Source: Climacteris rufus (lineage: Eukaryota; Chordata; Aves; Passeriformes; Climacteridae). From it: a DNA stretch of 64,000 bases. The DNA is taken from positions 719,069 to 783,068 of the forward strand of contig VZRZ01007703.1 in assembly GCA_013398175.1 (NCBI GenBank). Direction: 5' to 3'. Positions within the stretch are counted from its first letter, which is position 1; every line of letters starts with the position of its first letter. This document shows, piece after piece, positions 50,701-61,870 of the stretch. A program made the translations under genes and the position numbers. The notes beneath the pieces are model-generated. The model was not told the origin of the DNA. It was given only the letters and a program-made list of their open reading frames with translations, and ran no database searches.

Positions 50701-51174
50701 TTTTAATGGCCAAGGCAGCTACCAGAGGGAAACTGGAGCAAAAGGAGAAATTTTAAAACGTAATATAACTAAATCAAGGAAACAAAAAAGTTCCTTTTCA
50801 CTTACACAGAAGCCTTGTTGAAAGAGAAATACTTGTGGGACATGAGGAATGAAAAAAGTCAGCATGCAACTGCCCAGGCTTGCCCAATTTGTAGCTCCCA
50901 CCTCATGGCAATTGCTAAGAGTGTTGTAAAAGAGCTTCTTTGTCTCTGGAGAAAGTATTGCTTTCAAAGACAAGAAAAATCCACAAGCAACCTCTCACTT
51001 TGACACACAGGTCATGACATTAAAAGAATAATGTGAAGAATCACAAACCACCGGTTTCAGTTAGGAAAGCAAATGGTTTGGTAGGAGGGAGGGAGACCTA
51101 TTTATGTTATGATCTGCTAACTTTCTGTTTACATGTATCTCATTCCTTCCTAAAAAAAAAAAACCAAAACAAAA

Positions 51175-51265
51175 CCACACATAAAAAAAAAAAAAAAACC
51201 ACATAAAAAAAAAAAAAAAACCACATAAAAAAAAAAAAAAAACCACATAAAAAAAAAAAAAAAAA
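51175..51265 (+). repeat. 22-bp A-rich minisatellite (about 4 units)
   Basis: Units consist of CCACAT followed by about 16-17 A, starting near 51175 (variant CCACACAT), 51199, 51221 and 51243. The spacing is 24, 22 and 22 bp. It is embedded in a wider A-rich tract (about 51152-51312) with AAACAAACC motifs. The opposite strand reads as Phe-rich low-complexity protein, which is spurious. The unit could have arisen by slippage in a poly-A tail interrupted by CCACAT. Confidence 0.93.
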
Positions 51266-53240
51266 GAAGAAAAGAAAGAAAAAAAACAAACCACAAAAAC
51301 AAACCCAAACCAGGCACCTTAGTAAAGGCTTTCAGAATGAACCAAAACAGGTAAATCCTTTAACTTGGGGAAAAATGTTAACAGTTTGCAAAGGAAGGCT
51401 AGAATAATGCAACTTGTGAAAGGAAGTGGGGTTATTTTGCCATCTTGTTGCAACATTTTGGTGCAGAAGGGAGATGCCAACAGGACGAGTCAGTGCCGCA
51501 GCAATCCAGACACTGGAATGAGCACATTTCCTGGCGGGCGCTTGGCTAAGTTAGAGATCGTGCAGCGAGCCTGCCAGAGGGAAGGGGGGAGAGGCAAGAG
51601 AGCACTGTGCCAACAGAGCTGGCACACAGTCCCTCCTCTGACGTGGGGAGTGTTGACAGCTTTATGGATTTCATCGTTTTGCCAGAATCAACTTCAGCAA
51701 CCAGTTTTGCTGGTAATGCTGAGAAAACTGTGGTTCTGGCAAGACAAAACAGCACGGTATTTCCTTGTACCGAGCTAAGAGGTGGCAAACTTACCATGAT
51801 GGGCACATCCTTTAAGAAAATGTTCTGAGCTACATCCCTTCCCTCTGCTGACCCTGGAGATGGTAGCAATAAAACCAGGGTTGTTTCCTCTATTCCCAGT
51901 TTGCTACCCTGCAAGTAGAGAAAACTGCTGAAAAGTGATCAGCAGCAACTTCACTCTAAAAGAAACTGAAGGAAGCAGAAGAAGTGGGGCCCTTAATTCA
52001 GCAAAACCCACTACACAAACCAGAAGTGATTTTTTTTTAAGGAAGGGGAAAACTTAGACTTTTAAAAGTCCTTGAACATCTGAATTTCTCAGTTTACCTT
52101 GTGAACTGTGTCTGGGACTCACTCTCACAAGCAAATGCAGAGGTGTTGTTCTACAGTTAGGGCTAAAATACCCCTGCAGTGGCACTTCTCTCTGGAACTC
52201 CCCTATCACATCTGCAGTGGTTTTGGGAACTCTGGCTCTTCCTCCAAATGACTGTAGCATAAAAAAACACATGAAGATATGTTTGGAGTGATGAGCAACT
52301 GGGTATCTCCAGAGAGGAAATCCCAAATGCAGCCAGTTTGCAAAATTTTGGTAAACTCTCAAGTTCTGACAGGAAAAGCAGAAAGGATTATGTCGACTGA
52401 AGAGGACCAGAGGAAACAGCTGAAAAGCAGCCCTTCTGAGATATTTTTGGAACAGCAGTAGCATATGACACTGACATAACTCAAAGATTTTACTATTGGT
52501 GTTCTTGCTACTATTATGACTTGTAGGAATTAAATTCACCTCCTGGCAGGTAGCCTGTAAAAAAGGCCATGAAACCACTTAGTCAGTCCTGACCCCTTTG
52601 AAAGGCACAATCAGAAAACTCCATCCTGCAGACCAAACTCACCACATGCAGTTGGAGCTCCAATAATTAGCTACAGCCTACAGATATTTCTCAGAGTTCA
52701 TTTTCCCAGATGTGACTCTGAAGTAACGAAGAAAAAGAAGTGCCATTGTTCTTGGTAACCACTATAAAATGAATTTAAAATGACAACAAGGACTGTCTCT
52801 TTCTTCAGTCAATCAGCAGAAGATCTCTGGACATTTCAAGTTTAATGTCAGGAGAAGTTATTTGATCGATCCCCTATTAAATGGCTACCTAATTTATATG
52901 GCTGCTTGGAATGGAAATTGGGTTCTCTGTTTCAGAAAAGGATACAATAAAAAGCTTGATAAGCAGATATATTTGAAGATTGTGGAATCTTTAAATCCAT
53001 CTGAAATCCAGATTTGATGCTAAAACAAATATCTGTGCTTTCCTGGAAGTATTGTGGGAAAGGAACTAAGGAGGAGTCAGGAAGCCATAGATTACTGGAT
53101 CTCATCTTTGTAGTAGGAAAGATGTTTTTGAGGTTAATAGGAAATGATATCACAAAAGATGTGGAGAATGTTTTGGGGCTTTTTTGGTTGGGGACTTTTG
53201 GCTCATTGGTTTGAGGGGATTTTGTCTGTATTTTAAAGAA
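51266..53240. other. Unannotated stretch
   Basis: No known gene was seen. Three mutually overlapping frames lie at 51365-51914 (73-137 codons, both strands). The longest frame of the window outside CR1 spans 52578 to 52054 on the minus strand (174 codons). None has a recognisable domain, signal peptide or repeat structure. Confidence 0.45.
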
Positions 53241-53449
53241 GAGAAAGAGTAAGTGGGAAAGAAAAAGGGAACTTTGTTGCCATAGCTTCAGAAAACGGAA
53301 TGGCTAAAAAAATTTGTATGGATTTTTGAGTGACAACAAAGGACAAAAAGNGAGAAAGAGTAAGTGGGAAAGAAAAAGGGAACTTTGTTGCCATAGCTTC
53401 AGAAAACGGAATGGCTAAAAAAATTTGTATGGATTTTTGAGTGACAACA
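53241..53449. repeat. 98-bp exact direct duplication around a single N
   Basis: Positions 53241-53338 recur identically at 53352-53449, with 12 unique bases and one N (53351) between the copies. Perfect identity in otherwise diverged DNA, centred on an N, points to an assembly join of overlapping contig ends or a false tandem duplication more than to biology. Confidence 0.95.
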
Positions 53450-54449
53450 TCTACTTGGCATCCTAAAAATAATTCAAACATCAGAGTAGAGAACAGCAGA
53501 AAGGGAAGAAGTATGTACTAAATGCAACATTAACTAAGTATACAATAAAAACCACAAACTTTTTGAGAGCAGAGAGGGGTTTCCAGCTTTCAGTCAAGGA
53601 AACCAAACCTTGTTCACTGAAGCTGGTGTCTGTGAAGTATTTTAGCCAGTAGACAGGGTCTGTCATGCACAGCTTAGATGCTGTGACAAGCAGGCAAAAG
53701 TAAAGTATAAAAAATTGCTATAAATTTTCGTTGAATAAAAGAAAAAGCTGTCACAGCTTTCTTGCTAATCCCATAGTAACGCTCACCTCCCTTTCATAGT
53801 GCCATATTTCTAAGGAAAACCAGGTGGTATTATGCCAGCTTTTTCCCACTCCTTCCTCATAGTAAATTAATAAATAGAAATACAAGAATGATTTTAGAGA
53901 ATTAAAGAGAGTTCGAGCTGGAAACTCAAAATGCATCCAGCTAAAAGCTGATTTGTTTGTTTGTTTTATGAGTACAACAGTATGGCCTGGCCAAAGCACC
54001 AAGACCTGGTTTCTCCTTATATTCCTCTTTATATCTTGTTAATAACTTCCATCTCTCAGCATTTCTGGCTTTCTATATGTATTTCAGTGTTGGTTGTTTA
54101 CTCCCTAAATCAGTCTGAAAACCACAGGTGACAAATGGCATTCAACAGGTGGAGGATAGTATAACTCTACTCTCATTTGTGACTGACTTAATTAGGCATC
54201 CTGAGTAAGGGATTTGGTTAATCTGGCTTTTGTACCCTCTCTTTTACTTGTAAATCTTTTGACTTAAACCACTAGACAAAGCAAGATACTACATCTGGGC
54301 ACGTGACTCAGCAGAAGAACTGTCAGGAAGGCAGAAATTGTTAATTTAAACACATAATATTAGATCAGACCAATCAGACTGGTGACTGCAAAAGCCTGAT
54401 TTACTTCAGTCTCTCTTGAGAAGATCTCAAGAGGTGCCCTGTAAGGGCA
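53450..54449. other. Unannotated spacer
   Basis: AT-rich DNA with no recognised gene or repeat. Confidence 0.5.
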
Positions 54450-55103
54450 AGAACTGTGTGAAGTTTAACAAGTGCAAGGTCCTGCACCTGGCATAACCAA
54501 AGAGCCCAGAACAGGCCAGGATCTGTGTGGCCTGGGAGCAGAATTGCTGAAAGGGACCTGGGGGTTCTGGTGGATGATAAGCTTGTCAGGCCATACTTAG
54601 AGCAGTGTATTTAGTTCTGGATCCCACAATCCAATAAAGATGTGGTCAAAGTGGGGACAGACCAAGAAGGGACCATGGAGATGATCAGAGAGCTGGAGAA
54701 CCACTACATCAGGGAAGACTGAAGGAGTCTGAAAGTCTTTTCTCCTTGGATAAGAGAAGTCTCATGGGGACCTTACCACAGTGCTCCATTAATTAAAGGG
54801 CAGCTACAAAGAGGATGGAGACTCTCTTCAAGAGTAGTCACATAGAGAGGATAAGGAGCAATAGGTACAAGTTGCACTAGGAGAGGTTTCACCTTAGTAT
54901 AAGAAAAAAAATTACACAGAGAAAAATAATTCACTACAACAACCTCCCCAGGGATGTGGTGAAGTTCTCACCCCTTGAGTTTTCAAGAGGTTGGTTTACA
55001 TGTTGCTACACAATCTCCTCTAGGCTCCCTTTCCCACCACAGCTTGGACCAGATGGTCTTTGAAAGTTCCTTCCAACCTGGGCTATTGTATGTTTCTATG
55101 ATA
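54450..55103 (+). mobile_element. Diverged CR1 LINE with internal deletion
   Basis: A forward CR1 copy of about 650 bp. It starts at the AAGTTTAACAAGTGCAAGGT / CCTGCACCTGG block of the RT ORF, shows the GGGGGTTCTGGTGGATGATAAG block, and then jumps near 54588 directly to the CGPYLEQ-like block (GGCCATACTTAGAGCAGTGT), so roughly 150-250 bp of coding sequence are missing. The C-terminal region, 3' UTR (CCTTCCAACCTGGGC) and tail follow. Many stops and indels are present. It appears to be a different and older subfamily than the copies at 3596 and 29376. Confidence 0.9.
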
Positions 55104-58100
55104 ACAATCACTGGAAACTGAAAGTAATATCTTGCAGAAAAAGCCTTAGAGGAGATTTCTTTAAAATGTTTATTCCTTCTGTTGTGTAAGGAAAAATCCA
55201 GTTTTGTTATCTTATCTCTGATAGCTCATGTATTTCACCCATTTGTCTTCCCTGTTGCTGCATATTATTTATTGTTACCTGCTGGGAGTGTGTCTCCATC
55301 ACAGTTGTAGTCAGGATTATAAAGCAAATGGCCCAATAGTTCCCATTTTCTGTGCTTTGGTTCACAGTAGTGCAGTCTGGACGACCTGAACCCCTTTTGG
55401 ATGAAACTGTATCCCATTCATCCTGTAAATGGAGTGCAACTGAATCATATAAATCAGTGAAAAGGAAAGAAATCAAAGGGAGGTTAACACACCAGGCTAT
55501 GAAGCACAACAGTTCAGCTGAATCACAGAGTTAACTGCTGCTGCTGCTTTAGCCAAAGGGGCCGGCAACATCTGGCAAAGTGATGGGGCAGTAACCCTGG
55601 CTCATAACATCCAAAATCACTCCAGCATAATTCCCACAGTTTTCTTGTCAGCACCCATAATTCCCTTGTTCTTGTAAATCGAAATAAATGATCGATGTCA
55701 AACATAAACAGAATATTGGAGTCTTTCAGTTGGCTAAAGAAGTGATGTTTGCTGGGGGGAGAGAGCCAGCATGATTTATCCTACTCTTCGTATTTTCTCT
55801 TTAAAGTTGCACCACTGTATTAAGTCCTGTTTTCTGAAAATGAAAAACAATGAGAGGAGGCTTGCAAGAACACCACCAGCTTCCATCTGTGAACAATTTG
55901 ATACTTGCTTTCGGCAAATTTCTAAGCATTCCAGTTTTAAATAGACTTTGCACCAGTATTCTCCTTTGCCTGCTTGTCACTGCAATGCTTCAGTGTTGAA
56001 ATATTCACAGAACTGAGTACAAAATATCACAAGCACACTTGGACTGAGAAGTGCTTTTTTATGTGTGGTTATGTTCACTGTTCTCCTGCTTATAAGAAGG
56101 TTACTGGAAATGCAAAACTCTGACAAACAAATCTGGCAAAACTAGATTTGAGTTGGTCAGTACTCAGAAAGACTTTTCTTAATCTAAGTTACTGAAGGAA
56201 ATACCAGTTGTTCTCGGCTGCAGTAGGGGCTGACTCCAATAGGTCTGAATTCACTCTATCATGTTAGAAATAACATTAAAAATTATTATCTTCACCTGTA
56301 AAAAGCTGTTTGCTTTCTAATAGATAAAGTTTATTATAATTTTATATATGATGCAAAAGTCCTTTTCATAGGTCAGTGAGTCCAGTAGGAGTCTTTGCTG
56401 ATATCAAAGCTTTGGATATCTTTCTTTACAATGAGAAAAGAAGACACAAGTTTTTCTATACTTTTAACCAAGAATCAAAGGTGAGCAGTTACTCTGAGCA
56501 GGAGCTGGAAGTTAGTGAAAATTCTTAGATAAAGCGTGTCCTCCGATCCCATTCTATGTGTCTTCCTAGCTTGGACATGTCAACTACTTTCTGTCTTGTT
56601 TAAAGAAATATTAAAGTTAAATGTATTCCAACATCCAAACAATCAATTATTTCTGGTGAAGATAAGGATTTTATCCAAAGAGAATATATTTCAGAAGCAA
56701 GACTACACCAGCTAATGATATTCAACTGCCTCCAACTTGCTAACAAGTCTGTTCTGAGTTATGCTATATGCCTCCTACAGCAACTGTCAGATAAATAATC
56801 TTGTTCCTTTGTAAGAAAATGAACAGGCTGGTTCACTTTAATCCCCTGCCATCCAAATATATTTAAACAGTAACATGATTAGGATAAGAATTCACTGCAA
56901 TATAAGTTGGAAATGTGCTAAGGCTCCAGAAGCATGCACTATAAATCAAGCATTTAATGATTTAAATCAAAAACTTCAAGCAGCTGTCCCTGGGAAACAT
57001 AGGGAGAACAGACTGTGCAATGAAGCCTGATGAAAATTAATTTAGTAGGCAAACATTCTTATCTCATGGACTTTATGGGAAGTATACAAATAAGGTGTTG
57101 AATTTTATAATGTTTTATGTTCTTATGCTAAGGATGCTTTTTACAGGCCCTACTTTTATCTAATAAGTAGAGTCCAAACCCTGTTTTCTTAGGCAAAAGT
57201 GTGGAATTTTTTTCTAAGCTGGGAGATTGATCTACGCCTTTCAATAGCTGTCATGGTGTCTGTGGAAAAAGTCCTGACATCTGCAGGAGTTGTGTGTCTA
57301 TGCAAAACCCAAGGTTGTTCTGCAGAAAAATCAGCCTGTTTTGTGAAAGGAAGCACACCCCAGATGAGGAACTGTCCTCTTAAAATTCCCCTCGAGCACC
57401 ACAGAAGCACAGACAATGTGAAACCCTGCACCACCTTCCAGATTCTCCCCTCTGCCAGCCTGCAGATCCCTCTGCTGCTCCCTCTGTGTCCTAGCACAAG
57501 CACTGACTTAGCCACATGAAGAAGATCAGAGGACTAATCCCTGTTATAAACTCATTATTTATTAGCCAGTTTAATGTTAACCTGGGACAGTTTCCTGTAG
57601 GGTTGGGACAGGAACTGGATGAGACAAATGGAGCTGGTAGAGCAACACGGCTGAGTTATAGTGATTTAAAATGCTCATCATACTAGAGTCATCTGGAAAG
57701 CAGAGTGACTCAACAAGAGATTTTAAACTGATTTCTAGATCTCTGCATGTATAGTGGTATTATGTACACATTATGCACCCCCCCTGGCCCAAAAAAACCC
57801 CAAAAAAACAGTAAACCATGAGTAAACATGTATTTTCCCATGAAATCTTGGAAGGTTAGTGGTGGTAAGAGGAATCTATTGCAGGTTTGAGCTCATACAG
57901 GGCAGTGATCTGCCCTACATAAAATGGTTCTCAGATCATAGTGCAGCCTGGGAAGGTCAGGGGGCTCTACCACCAAAATCCAACCTGAGACTAAAGTCAG
58001 TTTCTCTGGGCCTCTACAGTAGGATTGATGAACCAGCTAAATCCTCCTTAAATCTCTCTTGAAACATACCATATTGAGAAAAACAAAAATTATACATTAG

Positions 58101-60117
58101 AAAGCAGGTATATTACGTGTTTCTGTGTTTACTGCGCATCAGATGTTGTCAAACCACTAAAGTTTCACCAGAAAAGAATTGTCTGATAATGTGCTTTACT
58201 TGAAGAATTAGAATTTAGAATTGGGTTAATTAAATCCTTAAAACATACAACATGATGATACAGTTCCCAGTACTTTGTGGTTTAACAGCAAATAAGTTTG
58301 CTTTCCAGTAAGTTTGCTTATAATGGCAGATATTCTTCAGCTCACGCTTGCATTTGTGCTCAGAATAGGTTTTGTCTTATATCCATTAAAAAGAGAGGAA
58401 AGAAAATTAAAAAGGAGTTATTGGTTGAAAAGGATGTGATTATGCTCATCTGTAACAGCCTGTACGGAATCTGGAAGGAACAAAGAAAAAGAGTTTAAAG
58501 AACAGGAAAATAGGCCAATCTGCATGCATATGGTTAGGATATAAATGTTTTGACACTGCCTTTGCAAAGAGCCTCCTAGGTAACAAAATATTGTTGCACT
58601 GGAAATGTGTAGAGGTGTTGTTATATTACACCTGTGTGCTTAGTCAAAATAAAAATAGGGCTTAGGTTCCTGCACCTGCAACCCTCAACAACTCCCGGAA
58701 CTCAGAGATGTGGGTAGGTGCTGACTCCCACATTAACAGAGAAAAGAAGTGCTGTAGGCAGTGATTGAGACTGTAGTTAAAAAGCTCCTGTCTTAAGTGA
58801 AAATAGTCCTGTATCACTTTAAACAAATTTCTTAACCACTGTATGTAAATTTAAAAAAATAAGGAGTGGTGAGGCATCTGAAGGAATCAAGCCTACCTTC
58901 CTCAAAAAGTGTCATATGTCACATACCATAATTGTAGTAAAGTGCTTTTTTATCCTTGAGTGATTGTATCCTCTTACAGACATAAATATTTAAATCGAGT
59001 AATTTCCCTTTTATTAGTGCATTTTAAGTGTTCCACTCTCAAATGTATTTGCTGTGAACGCTCTAAGCTTTGCAGTTGTGCAAGCAAGAATCATCAAGAA
59101 TGAGAGGAAACTGATAAAAGACCAAAACCCAAGAGAAAACTAAGCCTACAGCTTAGGAAGCTTTGTTCCAATGGAGCTTTTTTGTTTTTCCTCTAAAGCT
59201 ATATAGAAGCATAAAGATTGTAGCTTTCATAATGTATGTAATAAAACTGCTGTATCTTACTGGTTATAGAACAATAACATAAACTATTTTCTGTTAAAAA
59301 AAAATTTAGAGGTTAATTTACAGCCAGTAAAGCTCCCTAAGATGTCTGTAATACCAACAGAAAATATTTTACTCACTTATTATTCACAAAAGCATGTAGC
59401 CTAAATCTGTGTGACTCATAGTCATGTTATCAGAGATTCAAGGCCAAGCTTCTAAAACAAAAGTGCATTTTGCTGCTTTTTTTTGTTTATCTGATATGAA
59501 CATGTCAAGAATAGTTAAATAAAAAGCAGAAGATGAAGGGAATTATTGAATTGCAGGGACTAATATCCCTGCATTTGCCCGAATACACGTTGTCAAACAC
59601 CAACATAAATCAAGCAGAAGTAATGGCAGCTTTCTTAACATTGCCTTACAAGATTCTACATTTTGATTACTAAATTGTCAAGCTTAAACTCTTTGTTAAT
59701 TTAAATTTTCCATAACAGTAATGCAGTGAAGCCCAGGCTGAGCAGTTTTATGAAAATTTCAGCAAAAAAAAGGTGGTTTTTTTTTTTTTCTGAGCTGGAG
59801 GCTGAGGATACAGATATACGCAATCTGCTGTCTTCAGACAAGTATCTGTGCATCAGCTGCACCTTCATGGCTGGGTGAAGACAAAGCATTTCACTCCTCT
59901 TTTGGGGGGGTTAAGCACTCCAACACACCTAAACACCACAGCTCTGTAAACACGTGATAACACAGAGTAAATTGTGGTAACTCAGTCGGGACGCCTTCCA
60001 TTAGAGAGAATTTTGTGGTAAATGTGACATTTTGCAATATAGACAATGTCTGTGAAAAGGGAGGGATTTTCTCTGTGCCTGCTGGGGACAGATTCAAAAT
60101 TGTAGACTAAAACAAAG
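55104..60117. other. Unannotated stretch
   Basis: About 5 kb with no recognised gene or transposon. Two antiparallel frames of about 107 codons overlap at 57189-57519 without any domain. Short C7/A7 simple sequence lies near 57778-57809 and a T14 run near 59776. A possible 109-bp exon is described in the findings (56372-56480). Confidence 0.45.
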
Positions 60118-60345
60118 CAACAGAAGTTTAGGTTAGATGCTGGAAAAATATTTTCAATAGTAGTGATGGTGAGGCCTGGAGCAGGCTCTTCTGGAAGCCA
60201 TGGAATCTCATTTACTGGAGGAAGGGGTTACACAAACATTCCCCACGAATGATTCAGGACTTGCTGCATCTGCCTAGAGGAGGGTTATGAACTACAAGAT
60301 CAACCAACGTCAGTTCCAGTCCTACTTTCCAATTCCATACCAATC
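60118..60345 (+). mobile_element. Degraded CR1-like fragment
   Basis: The text GAAGTTTAGGTTAGATGCTGG, the following GTGAGGCCTGGAGCAGGCTC block and the later CTAGAGGAGGGTTATGAACTA / AGTTCCAGTCCTACTTTCC blocks are colinear with the CR1 3' coding end and 3' UTR in forward orientation. Divergence is high and the tail is not clear, so family and boundaries are tentative. Confidence 0.5.
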
Positions 60346-60394
60346 CTGATAGAAGTTTCTGCTGAATTTGGTAAAAGTATCTCTTTCTCTCTGA

Positions 60395-60433
60395 GAGACT
60401 GAATTTGAGACTGAATTCTCTGAGACTGAAATT
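60395..60433 (+). repeat. Short 12-bp tandem repeat (3 copies)
   Basis: GAGACTGAATTT, GAGACTGAATTC and, after a 3-bp spacer, GAGACTGAAATT lie head to tail at 60395, 60407 and 60422. This is a minor simple tandem repeat. Confidence 0.85.
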
Positions 60434-61754
60434 GACTTTGTGATAGAACCTTGTGCTTCTTGACTCCATTGAAAAAGCTATTGGGCACCTTTCTCCCCTC
60501 TTGATAATATCTCTATTACACAGGTTTCTTAAACCTCAAACAGCAAACTCCTGACAGAGCTTAAGGTGAAAAAAAACAGTCACTCACAATAATCTCATTA
60601 GAAAAGTCATTAGAAACCAAGAACATTTTTAGCCTGAAAAGTGGTTCACCTGAAAGAATACAATGTTGTTTGATTTTTTCCATTATGAGGTAATTTTAAT
60701 TGCTCAGCTTATCAATGTGTTAGTTGGGATAACTTGGTTGCATACACCAGGTACGTGGACACTTCTTGTGGCACTGTGTCTCACACAGTGGCATGATGCA
60801 GACTGATCCAATGATACAATTTTTAAAATAATTTTTCTCAACAAAATTGGAAATGAGAAGATACTGAAGTACCTGCTCTGCGTCTTACCTGTTTGGTAAG
60901 AATTTGTGATTCAGAGCAGGGAACAAGAAACACCATATTCACCCTAGATATGCTGCTGCAAATGTTGAGATGATTGCTGCTAGCAGGAGCAAGTGAGGTT
61001 TCAAAAGAGTGGCAGGAACTCCAGAGTTGCCAGCCTGTCTCAAAGAAGAATCCACTGCACTAGGAATCCCCTCAGGAAAAAAATAATCTCTAATGGAAAT
61101 TAATGCTTCAGCTCTTAGAGACTAAGTATTGTTCACATTATAGCCAGCTTACATCAAACCCATTCAAAAAATAGGGTAATTCCAAGAAATGCACAGACAT
61201 TTAGGACAAAAGCTCAGAATTTAAGACATTTATAGAATTGCACAAAGTTTCATAAAAGTGAAACTATCATCTGATTCTTTAGCCTGCTCTTTCAGAGCAG
61301 GTGAGGGACTTAGCTGCCTTTTATCTCCCAGGATCTACAAGAGCACTCTTGGTTCTCCTCTAAGTATCAATAATCTAATTTTAATGACAGAAGGCTAGAG
61401 GGCCGGAAGAGGAAGAGGCCATAGCCACATTTCATGTGGCAAATCTGTGGCATACCAAGGAACAGATGTAGGTTAGTGTTAAAATGACAAGATTTTTCAA
61501 GGACAAAATCACTTTCTAAATTATTTTCTCTGTTTTTTATTTCTTTCAACACTCAGCTCTTTCAAAACTTCTGCACTTCTTTTCCAGTTACAATTATTGA
61601 CTAACAGCATCAGCATTAACAAAAACATTCATTACCTGAATGTTAGTTTATCTGAAGGCAGAGTCAAGTCAAATGCAGCATCTACACACAGAGGGAGAGC
61701 TAATTCCTGAGAGATCTCCTGTGAGAACTTGACTGTCTAATTACACAGAAATGA
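60434..61754. other. Unannotated stretch
   Basis: No gene or repeat was recognised. Confidence 0.5.
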
Positions 61755-61870
61755 GCAAAGTTTAATCATCTTGAACAGGGTCCCACAGGTAATCTGTGGC
61801 AGAGTGAGGAATCCATTAAAGACCTACTGGATCCCTGCCCAGAGCTCTCCTCACCAGCCCATTCCTCCCT
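61755..61870 (-). repeat. MIR-like tRNA-derived SINE remnant
   Basis: Plus-strand text reads GCAAAGTTTAATCATCTTG, then CAGGGTCCCACAGGTAATCT, then GTGGCAGAGTGAGGA, then GCCCAGAGCTCTCCTCACCAGCCCATTCCTCC. This follows the antisense order of a MIR/CORE-type SINE: AAGTTAAGTAACTTG, CAAGGTCACACAG, GTGGCAGAGC, then the tRNA head with CCAGTGCTCTAACCACT. The copy therefore lies on the minus strand and is heavily diverged. The assignment rests on colinear blocks, not an alignment. Confidence 0.6.

Noticed and set aside
51061..51294. Phe-rich 77-codon minus-strand frame
   Set aside because: It is the reverse translation of the A-rich minisatellite, so low-complexity.
53233..53481. 82-codon minus-strand frame with an internal repeat and an unknown residue
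   Set aside because: It is created by the 98-bp duplication and N at an apparent assembly junction.
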